Shown here: piece by piece, positions 18,184 to 28,416 of the stretch
How positions within the stretch are numbered: the stretch's first letter is position 1
Layout of the letters: each line of letters opens with the position of its first letter
Translations under genes and position numbers: made by a program
Assembly: GCF_018362975.1 (NCBI RefSeq)
Contig: NZ_CP074371.1
Coordinates: 7,316,001-7,380,000, forward strand
Source of the DNA: Nocardia tengchongensis
Lineage (GTDB): Bacteria; Actinomycetota; Actinomycetes; Mycobacteriales; Mycobacteriaceae
Reading direction: 5' to 3'
Length of the DNA: 64,000 nucleotides
The notes under the pieces: model-generated
Databases searched by the model: none
Told to the model about the DNA's origin: nothing
Seen by the model: only the letters and a program-made list of their open reading frames with translations

Positions 18184-19230
18184 ATGACCGCGCCCGCCCG
18201 CATCCGCCGGGAGTTTCCCGGCATCTCCACTCGCGCCTGGGAGCACCCGGCCGACCGCACCGCACTGGTCGGTCTACGGCAGCTCAGTGGCTTCGACACG
18301 CTGCTGCGCACGCTGTCCGGCCTGCTGCAGGAACGCCAGCACCGGCTCATGTACCTGGCCACCGCGGTGCGGGTGGACGAACGGCAGTTCAAGAACATCC
18401 ACCAGCTGCGCGCGGACGCGGTGAAGATCCTCGACGCGCAACGCACGCCGGAGATGTACGTGCTGCAGGAGCCGACGGCCAACTCCTTCACCATCGGCAT
18501 GGACCGGCCCTTCATCGTGCTCACCACCGGCCTGCTGGACCTGCTCGACCCCGAGGAGCTGCGTTTCGTGGTCGGCCACGAGCTCGGGCACGCGCTGTCC
18601 GGGCACGCGGTCTACCGGACCATGCTCATGCACCTCATGCGGATCGCCGACGGCATCGGCTGGATGCCGGTGGGCGGCTGGGCGGTTCGCGCGATCGTGG
18701 CGGCGTTGATGGAGTGGAGCCGCAAGTCCGAACTGTCCGGGGACCGGGCGGGGCTCCTGGTCGGGCAGGACGTGGAGGCGTCGGTGCGGGTGCACATGAA
18801 GCTCGCCGGCGGCTCCCGGGTGGACGAGATGAGCCACGCCGCGTTCCTGGCCCAGGCCGACGACTATGACCGCGCGGGCGACCTGCGCGACGGCGTGCTG
18901 AAGCTGCTGAATCTGGAGCTGGCCAGCCACCCGTTCTCGGTGCTGCGGGCCGCCGAACTGCGGCGCTGGATCGCCGGCGGCGAATACAACCGGGTCCTCG
19001 ACGGCCAGTACCCGCGCCGCGAGCAGGACAAGGACGCCCGCATCAGCGAGGAGATCAAGCACGCGGCCCGGTCGTACAAGGAGAGCTTCGACCAGTCCGA
19101 GGACCCCCTGATCCGCACCGTGCGCAACCTCAGCCGCGATGTCGGGGCCACGGTCGGCACCGTGGGTCAGGAAGTCGGAGAGACACTCTCGAAGATCGGG
19201 AAACGGATCCGCGGCGAGGCATCCGAATGA
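18184..19230 (+). CDS. M48-family zinc metalloprotease
   Basis: The 348-residue protein has the zinc-protease motif HELGH at residues 132-136 and the downstream third-ligand region SELSGDRAG near residue 180, typical of peptidase family M48. A short hydrophobic stretch (IGWMPVGGWAVRAIVAALM) lies between them; there is no signal peptide. The C-terminal third is charged, ending in a helix with VGATVGTVGQEVGETL repeats. Substrate unknown. ATG 18184 has GGGGGAA just upstream. It is divergent from the sulfate operon and ends at twin hairpins. Confidence 0.85.
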   Translation: MTAPARIRREFPGISTRAWEHPADRTALVGLRQLSGFDTLLRTLSGLLQERQHRLMYLATAVRVDERQFKNIHQLRADAVKILDAQRTPEMYVLQEPTANSFTIGMDRPFIVLTTGLLDLLDPEELRFVVGHELGHALSGHAVYRTMLMHLMRIADGIGWMPVGGWAVRAIVAALMEWSRKSELSGDRAGLLVGQDVEASVRVHMKLAGGSRVDEMSHAAFLAQADDYDRAGDLRDGVLKLLNLELASHPFSVLRAAELRRWIAGGEYNRVLDGQYPRREQDKDARISEEIKHAARSYKESFDQSEDPLIRTVRNLSRDVGATVGTVGQEVGETLSKIGKRIRGEASE

Positions 19231-19234
19231 GATC

Positions 19235-19262
19235 GGGGTCCGGGGGCAAGCCCCCGGACCCC
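19235..19262. terminator. Perfect 13-bp hairpin after the M48 gene
   Basis: GGGGTCCGGGGGC - AA - GCCCCCGGACCCC, starting 5 bases after the stop. Very stable, symmetric, and placed between two convergent genes, so it may stop transcription from both sides. Confidence 0.75.
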
Positions 19263-19269
19263 TGCGGGT

Positions 19270-19285
19270 GCAGCCCGTGGGCTGC
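19270..19285. terminator. Second hairpin, 7-bp stem
   Basis: GCAGCCC - GT - GGGCTGC, directly next to the stop of the leftward 83-residue gene. It forms a pair with the larger hairpin just before it. Confidence 0.55.
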
Positions 19286-19537
19286 TTACTCGTCGCCCTC
19301 GACGACGGGCGGGGTCTCGAGCAGATCGAGGATCCATTCCTCGGTCGCGCTCTCGGCGTCGTCCTCGTCGGGGCGGATGCGGTTGCTGAGGCGGACGCCC
19401 AGGCCCAGCGCCTGGGCGGCCTTGACCATCTCGAGGGCCTCTTCAGGACCGCAGTAGTGGGTGGCGATCAAACGGGGCTCGTCCTCGAATTCCTCTTCGG
19501 ACAGCACCAGTTCCAGGCCTTCATCGGTTGTCGACAT
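19286..19537 (-). CDS. Small acidic conserved-type protein, 83 residues
   Basis: No family that I can name. The sequence is very acidic at both ends (SEEEFEDEP, RPDEDDAESATEE) with a central segment, LIATHYCGPEEALEMVKAAQALGLGVRL, that looks like a compact alpha/beta fold with one Cys. A cytoplasmic role is likely, as no signal or membrane segment is present. It is read leftward from ATG 19537 and is followed by hairpins, which fits a real single-gene unit. Confidence 0.6.
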   Translation of the reverse strand: MSTTDEGLELVLSEEEFEDEPRLIATHYCGPEEALEMVKAAQALGLGVRLSNRIRPDEDDAESATEEWILDLLETPPVVEGDE

Positions 19538-19586
19538 GGGTCAGCACAGTACGCCCAGAGTTCGCCGACGCGGTACCGAAACTCGC

Positions 19587-19664
19587 TCAGCGAGTGAACA
19601 ACCAGGCGACGAGTACGAGAACAAGCAGTGCAATCAGGGCGAGCTGGACACGTGAACGCGGCAT
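19587..19664 (-). CDS. 25-residue single-membrane-segment peptide
   Basis: The frame encodes MPRSRVQLALIALLVLVLVA followed by WLFTR: a short basic head, one hydrophobic helix and a basic tail. Its ATG lies 1 base after the stop of the 78-residue membrane protein gene, so it would be translated by reinitiation. The composition is that of a membrane microprotein. Coding status is inferred from tandem placement and the clean helix. Confidence 0.45.
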   Translation of the reverse strand: MPRSRVQLALIALLVLVLVAWLFTR

Positions 19665-19665
19665 A

Positions 19666-19902
19666 TCAGGCGGCTTCCTTCCGGATGCGGCGCGGCTGCG
19701 CGGCGGGGACCGTGGCCTCACGGGCGGCGATCCGGTCGCGGCCGAGCACCCGCAGCACCAGCCGCAGCGTCCGGTCGAGCAGATAGGCGATGGCCAGGCA
19801 GACCGGCACCATGGCGGCCAGCACCACCGCGAACTGGGGAACGAAGGGCAGCCCGGCCACCCACAGTTCCACGCCGTCCCACCATCCTGCGATCGCATGC
19901 AC
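19666..19902 (-). CDS. Small membrane protein, 78 residues
   Basis: A Trp-rich amphipathic N-terminus (HAIAGWWDGVELWVAGLPFV) is followed by one strong membrane segment (VVLAAMVPVCLAIAYLL) and a basic C-terminal tail ending RRIRKEAA. I cannot assign a family or function. It starts at ATG 19902 and its stop is one base from the start of a 25-residue membrane peptide. It is divergent from the GH15 gene. Confidence 0.55.
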   Translation of the reverse strand: MHAIAGWWDGVELWVAGLPFVPQFAVVLAAMVPVCLAIAYLLDRTLRLVLRVLGRDRIAAREATVPAAQPRRIRKEAA

Positions 19903-19968
19903 GACCCCAGCCTAGGCCGAGAACATCATGGTGGACGATTCGGGCTGTTCGGAACGATCATTGATGCT

Positions 19969-21972
19969 ATGGAGTCGTACGACGAACCCGAGTCGATCGA
20001 AGCCCCGCGGGACCCGCTGTCCACGACGGACCCATCTCCGTCCGACGCCTTCCTGCCTTCCGCGGTGGGCGGCATGCATCATTCCGTGTACCCGCCCATC
20101 GACGACTACGCCTTCCTGTCCGACTGCGAGACCAACTGCCTCATCGCCCGCAACGGCGCGGTGGAGTGGATGTGCGTGCCGCGCCCGGACTCCCCCAGCA
20201 TCTTCGGGGCCATGCTGGACCGCAGCGCCGGGCATTTCCGGATCGGCCCCTACGGCCGCAATGTGCCCGCCGCGCGCCGCTATCTGCCCGGCGGGCTGAT
20301 CGTCGAAACCACCTGGCAGACCGAGACCGGCTGGCTCATCGTGCGCGACGCGCTCGTCCTGGGCCCGTGGCACAACAATCGCTCACGCAGCCGCAGCCAC
20401 AAGCGCACGCCCATGGACTGGGATGCCGAGCACATGCTGCTGCGCACCGTGAAATGCGTCAACGGTGTCGTCGAACTCGAGATGAGCTGCGAACCCGCAT
20501 TCGACTATCACAACGGCCCGGCCCTCTGGGAGTACAGCGGCAACGTCTACGAACAAGCAACTGCCAGTAGCAATATCGAGGGCTGCCCGACACTGACGAT
20601 CACCACCGATCTGCGACTGGGCCTGGAAGGCCGGGAGGCGCGCGCCCGGACCCGGATGAAGGAGGGCGACGAGGTCTTCGTCGCGCTGTCCTGGTCGGAT
20701 CTGGAACCGCCGCACACCTTCGCCGAAGCGGCGGACAAGATGTGGCAGACCACCGAATGCTGGCGTCAGTGGATCACGCTGGGGCGCTTCCCCGATCATC
20801 CGTGGCGCGGGTACCTGCAGCGCAGCGCGCTGACGCTGAAAGGCCTCACCTACGCGCCGACCGGGGCGCTGCTCGCCGCCGCCACCACCTCGCTCCCGGA
20901 AACACCAGGCGGCGAACGGAATTGGGATTACCGCTACACCTGGGTGCGCGACTCGTCGTTCGCCCTGTGGGGCCTGTACACCCTCGGCCTGGATCGCGAG
21001 GCCGACGACTTCTTCGCCTTCCTGCACGACGTCACCACCGACGACGAGGGCAAACCCACACCGCTGCAGGTGCTCTACGGCATCGGCGGGGAACGCGAGA
21101 TCACCGAATCCGAACTCCCCCACCTGTTCGGCTACGACGGCGCGCGGCCGGTGCGCATCGGCAACGGCGCCTACAACCAGGAACAGCACGACATCTGGGG
21201 CACCATCCTGGATTCGGTGTACCTGCACGTGAAATCGCGTCAGCAGGTGCCGGAAACCCTGTGGCCCATGCTCGAACGACAGGTGCACGCCGCGATCGAG
21301 AACTGGCGCAACCCCGATCGCGGGATCTGGGAGGTGCGCGGCGAGCCGCAGCACTTCACCTCTTCCAAGGTCATGTGCTGGGTGGCCCTGGACCGCGGCG
21401 CGAAACTGGCCGAGCTGCACGGGGAAATGGACTACGCCAAGAAGTGGCACGACATCGCCGACGAGATCCGCGCCGACATCCTCGACAACGGCGTCAACGC
21501 CGAGGGCGTGTTCACCCAGAGCTACGGCAGCGACACCCTCGACGCCTCCCTGCTGCTGGTGGTGCTGACCCGCTTCCTGCCGCCGACCGACCACCGGGTG
21601 CGGGCCACCGTGCTCGCCATCGCCGACCGCCTCACCGAGAACGGCCTGGTGCTGCGCTACCGCACCGAGACCACCGACGACGGGCTGTCCGGCGAGGAGG
21701 GCTCGTTCACCATCTGCTCGTTCTGGCTGGTGTCGGCGCTGGTGGAAATCGGTGAGCTGCAACGGGCCCGGCAGCTGTGCGAGCGGCTGCTCGGCTACGC
21801 CAGCCCGCTCAAGCTCTACGCCGAGGAGATCGACTCGCGCACCGGACGGCACCTGGGCAACTTCCCGCAGGCGTTCACCCACCTGGCGTTGATCAATGCC
21901 GTCATGCACGTGATCAGGGCCGAGGAGTCCCGGCACACCGGACAGTTCCATCCGGCGCACCCGGGACGCTGA
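19969..21972 (+). CDS. GH15 family glycoside hydrolase, likely trehalase
   Basis: The 667-residue protein belongs to the GH15 glucoamylase/trehalase group. It has an N-terminal beta-sandwich (about 35-280; YAFLSDCETNCLIARNGAVEW) and an alpha/alpha barrel with GGERNWDYRYTWVRDSSF near residue 310 and the EEGSFTICSFW region near residue 575 that carries a catalytic Glu. Mycobacterial members at the same syntenic place (Rv2402) act as trehalases, so trehalose is the best guess. Start ATG 19969 is the first in frame near the family N-terminus. A perfect 15-bp terminator follows. Confidence 0.88.
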   Translation: MESYDEPESIEAPRDPLSTTDPSPSDAFLPSAVGGMHHSVYPPIDDYAFLSDCETNCLIARNGAVEWMCVPRPDSPSIFGAMLDRSAGHFRIGPYGRNVPAARRYLPGGLIVETTWQTETGWLIVRDALVLGPWHNNRSRSRSHKRTPMDWDAEHMLLRTVKCVNGVVELEMSCEPAFDYHNGPALWEYSGNVYEQATASSNIEGCPTLTITTDLRLGLEGREARARTRMKEGDEVFVALSWSDLEPPHTFAEAADKMWQTTECWRQWITLGRFPDHPWRGYLQRSALTLKGLTYAPTGALLAAATTSLPETPGGERNWDYRYTWVRDSSFALWGLYTLGLDREADDFFAFLHDVTTDDEGKPTPLQVLYGIGGEREITESELPHLFGYDGARPVRIGNGAYNQEQHDIWGTILDSVYLHVKSRQQVPETLWPMLERQVHAAIENWRNPDRGIWEVRGEPQHFTSSKVMCWVALDRGAKLAELHGEMDYAKKWHDIADEIRADILDNGVNAEGVFTQSYGSDTLDASLLLVVLTRFLPPTDHRVRATVLAIADRLTENGLVLRYRTETTDDGLSGEEGSFTICSFWLVSALVEIGELQRARQLCERLLGYASPLKLYAEEIDSRTGRHLGNFPQAFTHLALINAVMHVIRAEESRHTGQFHPAHPGR

Positions 21973-21987
21973 ACCACACGGCAGGAC

Positions 21988-22021
21988 AAGGGAATCGGCC
22001 GCACCCGCGGCCGATTCCCTT
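21988..22021. terminator. Perfect 15-bp bidirectional terminator hairpin
   Basis: AAGGGAATCGGCCGC - ACCC - GCGGCCGATTCCCTT between the convergent GH15 and iniA genes. The A/T ends give a short U run in both directions. Confidence 0.85.
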
Positions 22022-22030
22022 CTTGCCGAG

Positions 22031-23846
22031 TCAGTACGCGCGATGCTCGCCGATGGCGTCGGCGTGCTCGCGGATGTCGCGCAACCGGACCAGCGCGCGG
22101 TCGATCTCGGTGAGCCGCGCCTCGCGGCCCGCACCGGAACCCACCGTGGCCGCCTCCTCGGCGGCGCGCAGCGAGGCGTCCACCGAACGCAGGGTGGCCG
22201 TGGCGATCTCGGTGAAGTGATCGCGCAGGCTGCGCTGCACCGCACGCAGCCGGTAGCGGGATTCCTTGCTCACCTGGAAGATCACGTCGTCCATCAGCCG
22301 GGCCACCGCCACTTTGGCCTCGGATTGGCGGCGCTGGCGGCGGGCCTTGCGGTCGTCCCACAATGCGTTGAGGCCCAGCAGGATCGCCGCGCCGCCGGAG
22401 TACCAGTTCACCAGCGACATGTGCAGCAGGCTGGTGATCAGGCCGACCATGAGCAAGCCGCCGTAGGAGCCGCGCAGCGCGGTCAGCACCTGACCGGTGA
22501 TGCCGCGTTTGGCGCTGTCCAGCTTGTCCAGCGCGGCCACCGGTTCCAGCACCGCGCCGACGTCGCCGGGATTGTCCAGCTTGAGATCCGGTGTCGGGAT
22601 GCCGCTCTCGGGGAACTTGGCGGCCACCTGCTCGGCCAGCTCCACCGACCGGTAGTGGGCGATGACGAAGTTCTCCTCCACCGCCTCACAGATCTTGGCG
22701 TCCAGATCGGCGCCGAAGTCGTTCCAGCCCTTGGACGGATCGCCCCTCATGATGTCGGCGTCGGCGTCGCGGATCAGGCTGCGCAGCCGGTGCCGCAGAT
22801 CGTGTTCGGTGTCGGCCATCAGCTCGCCCGCACCGTCGGCGAGGGTGACCTGCCAGTTGGCGGTGCGCTGCCGCAGCTGCTCGGCCTCCTCGCGGGTGCG
22901 GCGCAACTGCTCGGTGACAACGGTCAGCCGGCGCGGATCCCGCAGCGTCTCGGCCTCGCTGCGCAACGCCAGCGACAGGTGGTCGGTGATGAGCCCGATA
23001 TCGCGCACCGCGGCCTGCACCGCGACCGCGTCGGCGCGGCCCAGCACATGCGAGCGCAGATGGTCGAGCAGTTGCGGCACACCGGATTCCAGATCCAGCT
23101 GCCCGTCGCCGGTCGCGACGGCGTGCGCGTGCACCCGCGCCGAGGCCGGGGCGACCGCGAAGGCCAGCGCGGCATCGTCGAGCAACTGCCGGTCGTGCTG
23201 CTGCACCTGTGGCCACTGGGGATACTGGTCGATCTTGTTGAGCACGCAGACGACCGTCGGGCACACCTGCTCGATCCGCTGCAGCTGCTCGATCTGCGCG
23301 GGCGTGAACGGGGCACGCGCGTCGGCCACGTACAACACCGCGTCCCGCGGCCGCGATCAGCGACCAGGTGGCCGGGGAATCCCCGGGCGAGCCCGGCGCG
23401 TCCAACACCACGAAGCCCTCGGCCAGCAGCGGACTCGGCTGCGTGAACTCGGCCCGGATGACCTCACCGGAGGCCAATTCCGCCAGCGCCGCATGCGGAT
23501 CCACCGCGGTGCGCTGCGCGGTACCGCCCGCACCGGCCCGCACCAGGGTGGCGGCGGGCTGCGGACCGTACTCGGCGATCACCGGAACGCTGGCCTGGCC
23601 CTCGGTGGCGCTCACCGCGGCCCCGACCAGGCTGTTCACCAGCGTGCTCATCCCGGACTTGGATTCGCCCACCACGACCAGCCGCACCCGCGGATCGGCC
23701 AGGCGCCCCCGGGCGATGCCCAGCCGCCCCGACAGATCGAGGCGACCGGACGCGTGGGTCAGTTCCAGCAGCCGGTCGAGCAACTCGACCAGCGGACCCA
23801 GCGCATCGGTATTCTTCACCGCTACCTGATGACTCGCCGCGCTCAC
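22031..23846 (-). pseudogene. iniA: IniA-family dynamin-like GTPase, one-base frameshift and altered P-loop
   Basis: IniA proteins are bacterial dynamin-like membrane GTPases; in mycobacteria they are induced by cell-wall drugs. The first ~167 codons read from ATG 23846 and include the G domain. The rest, from about 23340 leftward, lies in another frame (LYVADARAPFTPAQ, LNKIDQYP as G4, then LRGSYGGLLMVGLITSLL membrane paddle and the SRYRLRAVQRSLRDHF tail). Removing one C from the CCC at 23344-23346 joins them into a ~604-residue protein, the usual IniA length. Oddly, the P-loop reads GESKSGMST, with Met where the family has the essential Lys. Its start overlaps the stop of the iniB-like gene (ATGA). 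Confidence 0.85.
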
Positions 23847-26080
23847 AGCAGCAGCATGTGATCGCCCGGACCGTGCGCCGGGACACCGGCATCGGCGTAA
23901 CCGGCGTCCACGCCGAGACCGGAGAACAGACCGGCGGCATGCAGGCCTCCGTCGTGCACGGTCAGCAGCGAATCATGCACCGCGAGCGGCGCATCCTGCA
24001 CCGGCAGCACCGAATCGTGCACCGGGACGAAGGCGGAGATCGGCTGCGCGTGCAGACCGGAGTCGGTCCGGTCCGCCATCGGCTTCACCTGCGCGGGCGG
24101 ATCGATGTGCGGCGGGGTGGTGATCGGCGACGGCACGTTCGGAGCCGGAGCCACCGTCGGCGCGGGCGCGACCGAAACAGTGGGCTGCCCACCGTGATCC
24201 GGCACGCTCGGCACGGCCGGCGCCACCGTCGGGACGGTCGGGCGCGGCGCGACGGTCACCGTCGGCTGATGTGAGCCGGGATCGTCACCGGGCACGGTGA
24301 CCGGCGGCACGGTGGGACGGGTCCCGGTGTCGTCGATCGGGGTGTGCGGCTTGGGGGTGATGTCGGTGTCGCCGGTGTTCACCGGCGGGGTCACGGGCGC
24401 GATGGTCGACGGCGAGCCCAGGCCCTTGGTCAGATCGTCCAGACCCGGGATCTTGGTCGGGATCGCGGGCACGGTCAGCGCCGGGCCGGGATCCGCCTTG
24501 ACCGGCGTGGGGGCGTGCGGCGCGGCGGTGACCGGGGTGGGCGCGGGGACCGGCTTGTTCGCCAATGTCGTCGGATGCTGACCCGGGGTGGCGGGGTCAC
24601 CGGCGGCGAGCACCGGCGCACGGCCGTGGTCGAACAGCGCGGGGGCCACCGACGCGGGCGCGGTCAGCGGCGACGGACCACCGTGCGACAGCAGATTCGC
24701 GATCGGCTGGTTGGCGGCGTCGGGCTGAATGGTGGTCTGCAACGGCGTCACCGCGACCGGCTGGGCCACCGTCACCGGCGCGACCGGGACCGCGGCGGCG
24801 GGCGGCGCCGACACCGGCGGCACCGCGGCGGGCACCGACGGCACCGGCTGCGGGGCCGGTGCGGGCGCGATCGTGGTGAGCGCGATCGGATTCGACGGCG
24901 CGGGCGCGACCGGCGCCGCGGCCGGCAACCCGGACGCGGGCGACGACGCCACCGGAGCGGTCGAGGACGCCAGCGGCGTACCCGACGGCGCGACCGGCGA
25001 ACCCGTGCCCGGCGCACCGGAACCGGGCGCGACACCCGACGGCGTATCGGAAGACCCGTGTGCCGGAACAGCATTCACCGCGGCGGGCGTGGCGGCGCCG
25101 GACTTGTCGGCGGGCTGACCGGACTGCGCCGCGGGCGTACCCGGCACGGCGGACGAACCGCCGCCGTTGGGCAGGGTGGTGTTCTCGGGAATGTGCGAAA
25201 TCCCCTGTCCCAGTTGCTGGTTGTAGGAGTCGAGCTGATGCCCGACCGCTCCGACACCCAGGTCGGCCTTCAGATTGGAGTGGAACCACACGCCGTCCAG
25301 GCCGATGTGCGCGTCGAAAGCCCAATCGGTGCCGAGGAACACGCCGGTGCCCTGCCCGGCCGTCGCGCCGACGCCGTCGAACGCGCCGGAGTGATCGGGC
25401 AGCGCGGTCTGGTGATCGGGCACCAGACCCGTCGCGCCCATCCCGGGCAGGTGCATGGCGTCGGAGCCGGGCAGTGCGAAACCGGGCAGGCCCTGACCGA
25501 ACCCGGGCAAGCCGAATCCGGGCTGCTGCGGCTGCTCCAGCGACGGCAGTTCCGGACGATCCTGGGCCGGTTCGACTTCGGCGGCCGGGTCGCTGTCCAT
25601 CGGCAGCCCCCAGCCGGGGCGCGGGCCGTAGGTCGGGAACGCGGACAGGCTGCTGTCGGCATCGGGCAGGCCGATGCCGTGGAACCCGCCGCCCGCCGGC
25701 GTGCCGCCCGGGATCGCGTCGAAGGACAGACCGGCGTCGGTGCCGTGGTATTCGCCGAGCGGGCCGAAGACGCCATTCACCGGCGCGACCACGGGACCGT
25801 GGTGCTGGGGCAGGGAATCCACGGTCAGGTCCGGGAAGGTGACGGTCGGGCTGGGCACGTTCGGCTGCGGGTCCTCGGCCTGCGACCAGCCCACGTTCTT
25901 GCTGTCGTGATCGATGGCCGGAGTTCCGCCGCGACTGCCGCCGGCCGCGATGAGCGCGCCGCCCGTGACGTACGCGCCACCCCGAGCCACGCGCGCGACA
26001 CCGTTGGCAATGCGATAGGCGGCGTCCCCATCGTTGTCATCGGCACCGGAAGCATCGTCGAAGGGCAGATCACGTGTCAT
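23843..26080 (-). CDS. Large Pro/Ala-rich IniB-like protein
   Basis: A 745-residue protein of biased composition, first in a two-gene unit with iniA, the place held by iniB in the mycobacterial iniBAC operon. Residues 25-48 contain a mildly hydrophobic Gly/Ala segment (VARGGAYVTGGALIAAGG). A Gly/Pro/Leu stretch follows (FGLPGFGQGLPGF near 195). About 330-690 is a long Pro/Ala/Val-rich domain. The C-terminus has four VHDS/VQDA-type repeats (VHDSVLPVQDAPLAVHDSLL) and ends LFSGLGVD...HMLLL. It lacks the N-terminal motif I know from IniB, so the name rests on context. Start ATG 26080; a good promoter lies about 65 bases upstream. Confidence 0.7.
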   Translation of the reverse strand: MTRDLPFDDASGADDNDGDAAYRIANGVARVARGGAYVTGGALIAAGGSRGGTPAIDHDSKNVGWSQAEDPQPNVPSPTVTFPDLTVDSLPQHHGPVVAPVNGVFGPLGEYHGTDAGLSFDAIPGGTPAGGGFHGIGLPDADSSLSAFPTYGPRPGWGLPMDSDPAAEVEPAQDRPELPSLEQPQQPGFGLPGFGQGLPGFALPGSDAMHLPGMGATGLVPDHQTALPDHSGAFDGVGATAGQGTGVFLGTDWAFDAHIGLDGVWFHSNLKADLGVGAVGHQLDSYNQQLGQGISHIPENTTLPNGGGSSAVPGTPAAQSGQPADKSGAATPAAVNAVPAHGSSDTPSGVAPGSGAPGTGSPVAPSGTPLASSTAPVASSPASGLPAAAPVAPAPSNPIALTTIAPAPAPQPVPSVPAAVPPVSAPPAAAVPVAPVTVAQPVAVTPLQTTIQPDAANQPIANLLSHGGPSPLTAPASVAPALFDHGRAPVLAAGDPATPGQHPTTLANKPVPAPTPVTAAPHAPTPVKADPGPALTVPAIPTKIPGLDDLTKGLGSPSTIAPVTPPVNTGDTDITPKPHTPIDDTGTRPTVPPVTVPGDDPGSHQPTVTVAPRPTVPTVAPAVPSVPDHGGQPTVSVAPAPTVAPAPNVPSPITTPPHIDPPAQVKPMADRTDSGLHAQPISAFVPVHDSVLPVQDAPLAVHDSLLTVHDGGLHAAGLFSGLGVDAGYADAGVPAHGPGDHMLLL

Positions 26081-26144
26081 GCTGGCTCCGCTCTCAGGGC
26101 TCCGGCGGCACCGCACGCGGGCCACCGAACCAAACTCGTTTCAC

Positions 26145-26173
26145 ACCCTATTTCCGGATAACCGGTCTGTCAC
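26145..26173 (-). promoter_or_regulatory. Promoter of the iniB-like/iniA unit
   Basis: Leftward -35 GTGACA (26173-26168), a 17-base spacer, and -10 TAGGGT (26150-26145). It predicts a 5' UTR of about 58 bases. The GGTGTGC repeats lie upstream and could be regulator sites. Confidence 0.55.
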
Positions 26174-26354
26174 ATCCACCAGGTAGGCGATGGTGTGCAC
26201 AACGGTGTGCCACACAGCTTGTCATCCGGCATATCTGTACGGAAGCCCCATTTTCGGTGTGCATACCGAACCTTGCATCTGACCGGCCGCCCCCGACTTC
26301 CAACACCCTAAACCCGACCCGCCCCCAACGACACCAACTCGCCCCTAGAACTGT

Positions 26355-26380
26355 GCCCCGCTCCCGAGAGGGAGCGGGGC
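26355..26380 (-). terminator. Terminator after lepA
   Basis: Perfect 11-bp stem GCCCCGCTCCC - GAGA - GGGAGCGGGGC, 28 bases past the lepA stop. No long U run, as is common in high-GC actinobacteria. Confidence 0.75.
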
Positions 26381-26408
26381 ACGGGAGCCCGGAGAGTCGG
26401 GGCTACTA

Positions 26409-28259
<1,851 letters not shown>

Positions 28260-28402
28260 TCCTCGGCATGGCGAAACAGCGGCATGTCAACCAGCAAGTC
28301 TACGGTGCTGGACCGGATGTCCTCGCCCCGGTGTTCCCGGCACGCGAACGACGCGTCCCTGCAGGCGAATCCGGTGCGGATGAGAATCCGCTGCCGCGCC
28401 GT

Positions 28403-28408
28403 TAGGCT
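28403..28408 (+). promoter_or_regulatory. -10 element, leaderless start of the PemK/MazF-like gene
   Basis: TAGGCT, 8 bases before ATG 28417, with no ribosome-binding site between. Confidence 0.45.
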
Positions 28409-28416
28409 GCGGGACT

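Larger units (their letters stand above)
26081..26408. other. 328-base intergenic region upstream of the iniB-like gene
   Basis: It holds, from left to right, the iniB promoter, three copies of GGTGTGC (26192-26198, 26204-26210, 26256-26262), a low-complexity C/A-rich stretch and the lepA terminator. No supported ORF or RNA gene. Confidence 0.55.

Noticed and set aside
24344..26161. A 605-codon forward frame opposite the iniB-like gene
   Set aside because: Extreme Arg/Gly content; it mirrors the repetitive Pro/Ala codons of the real gene.
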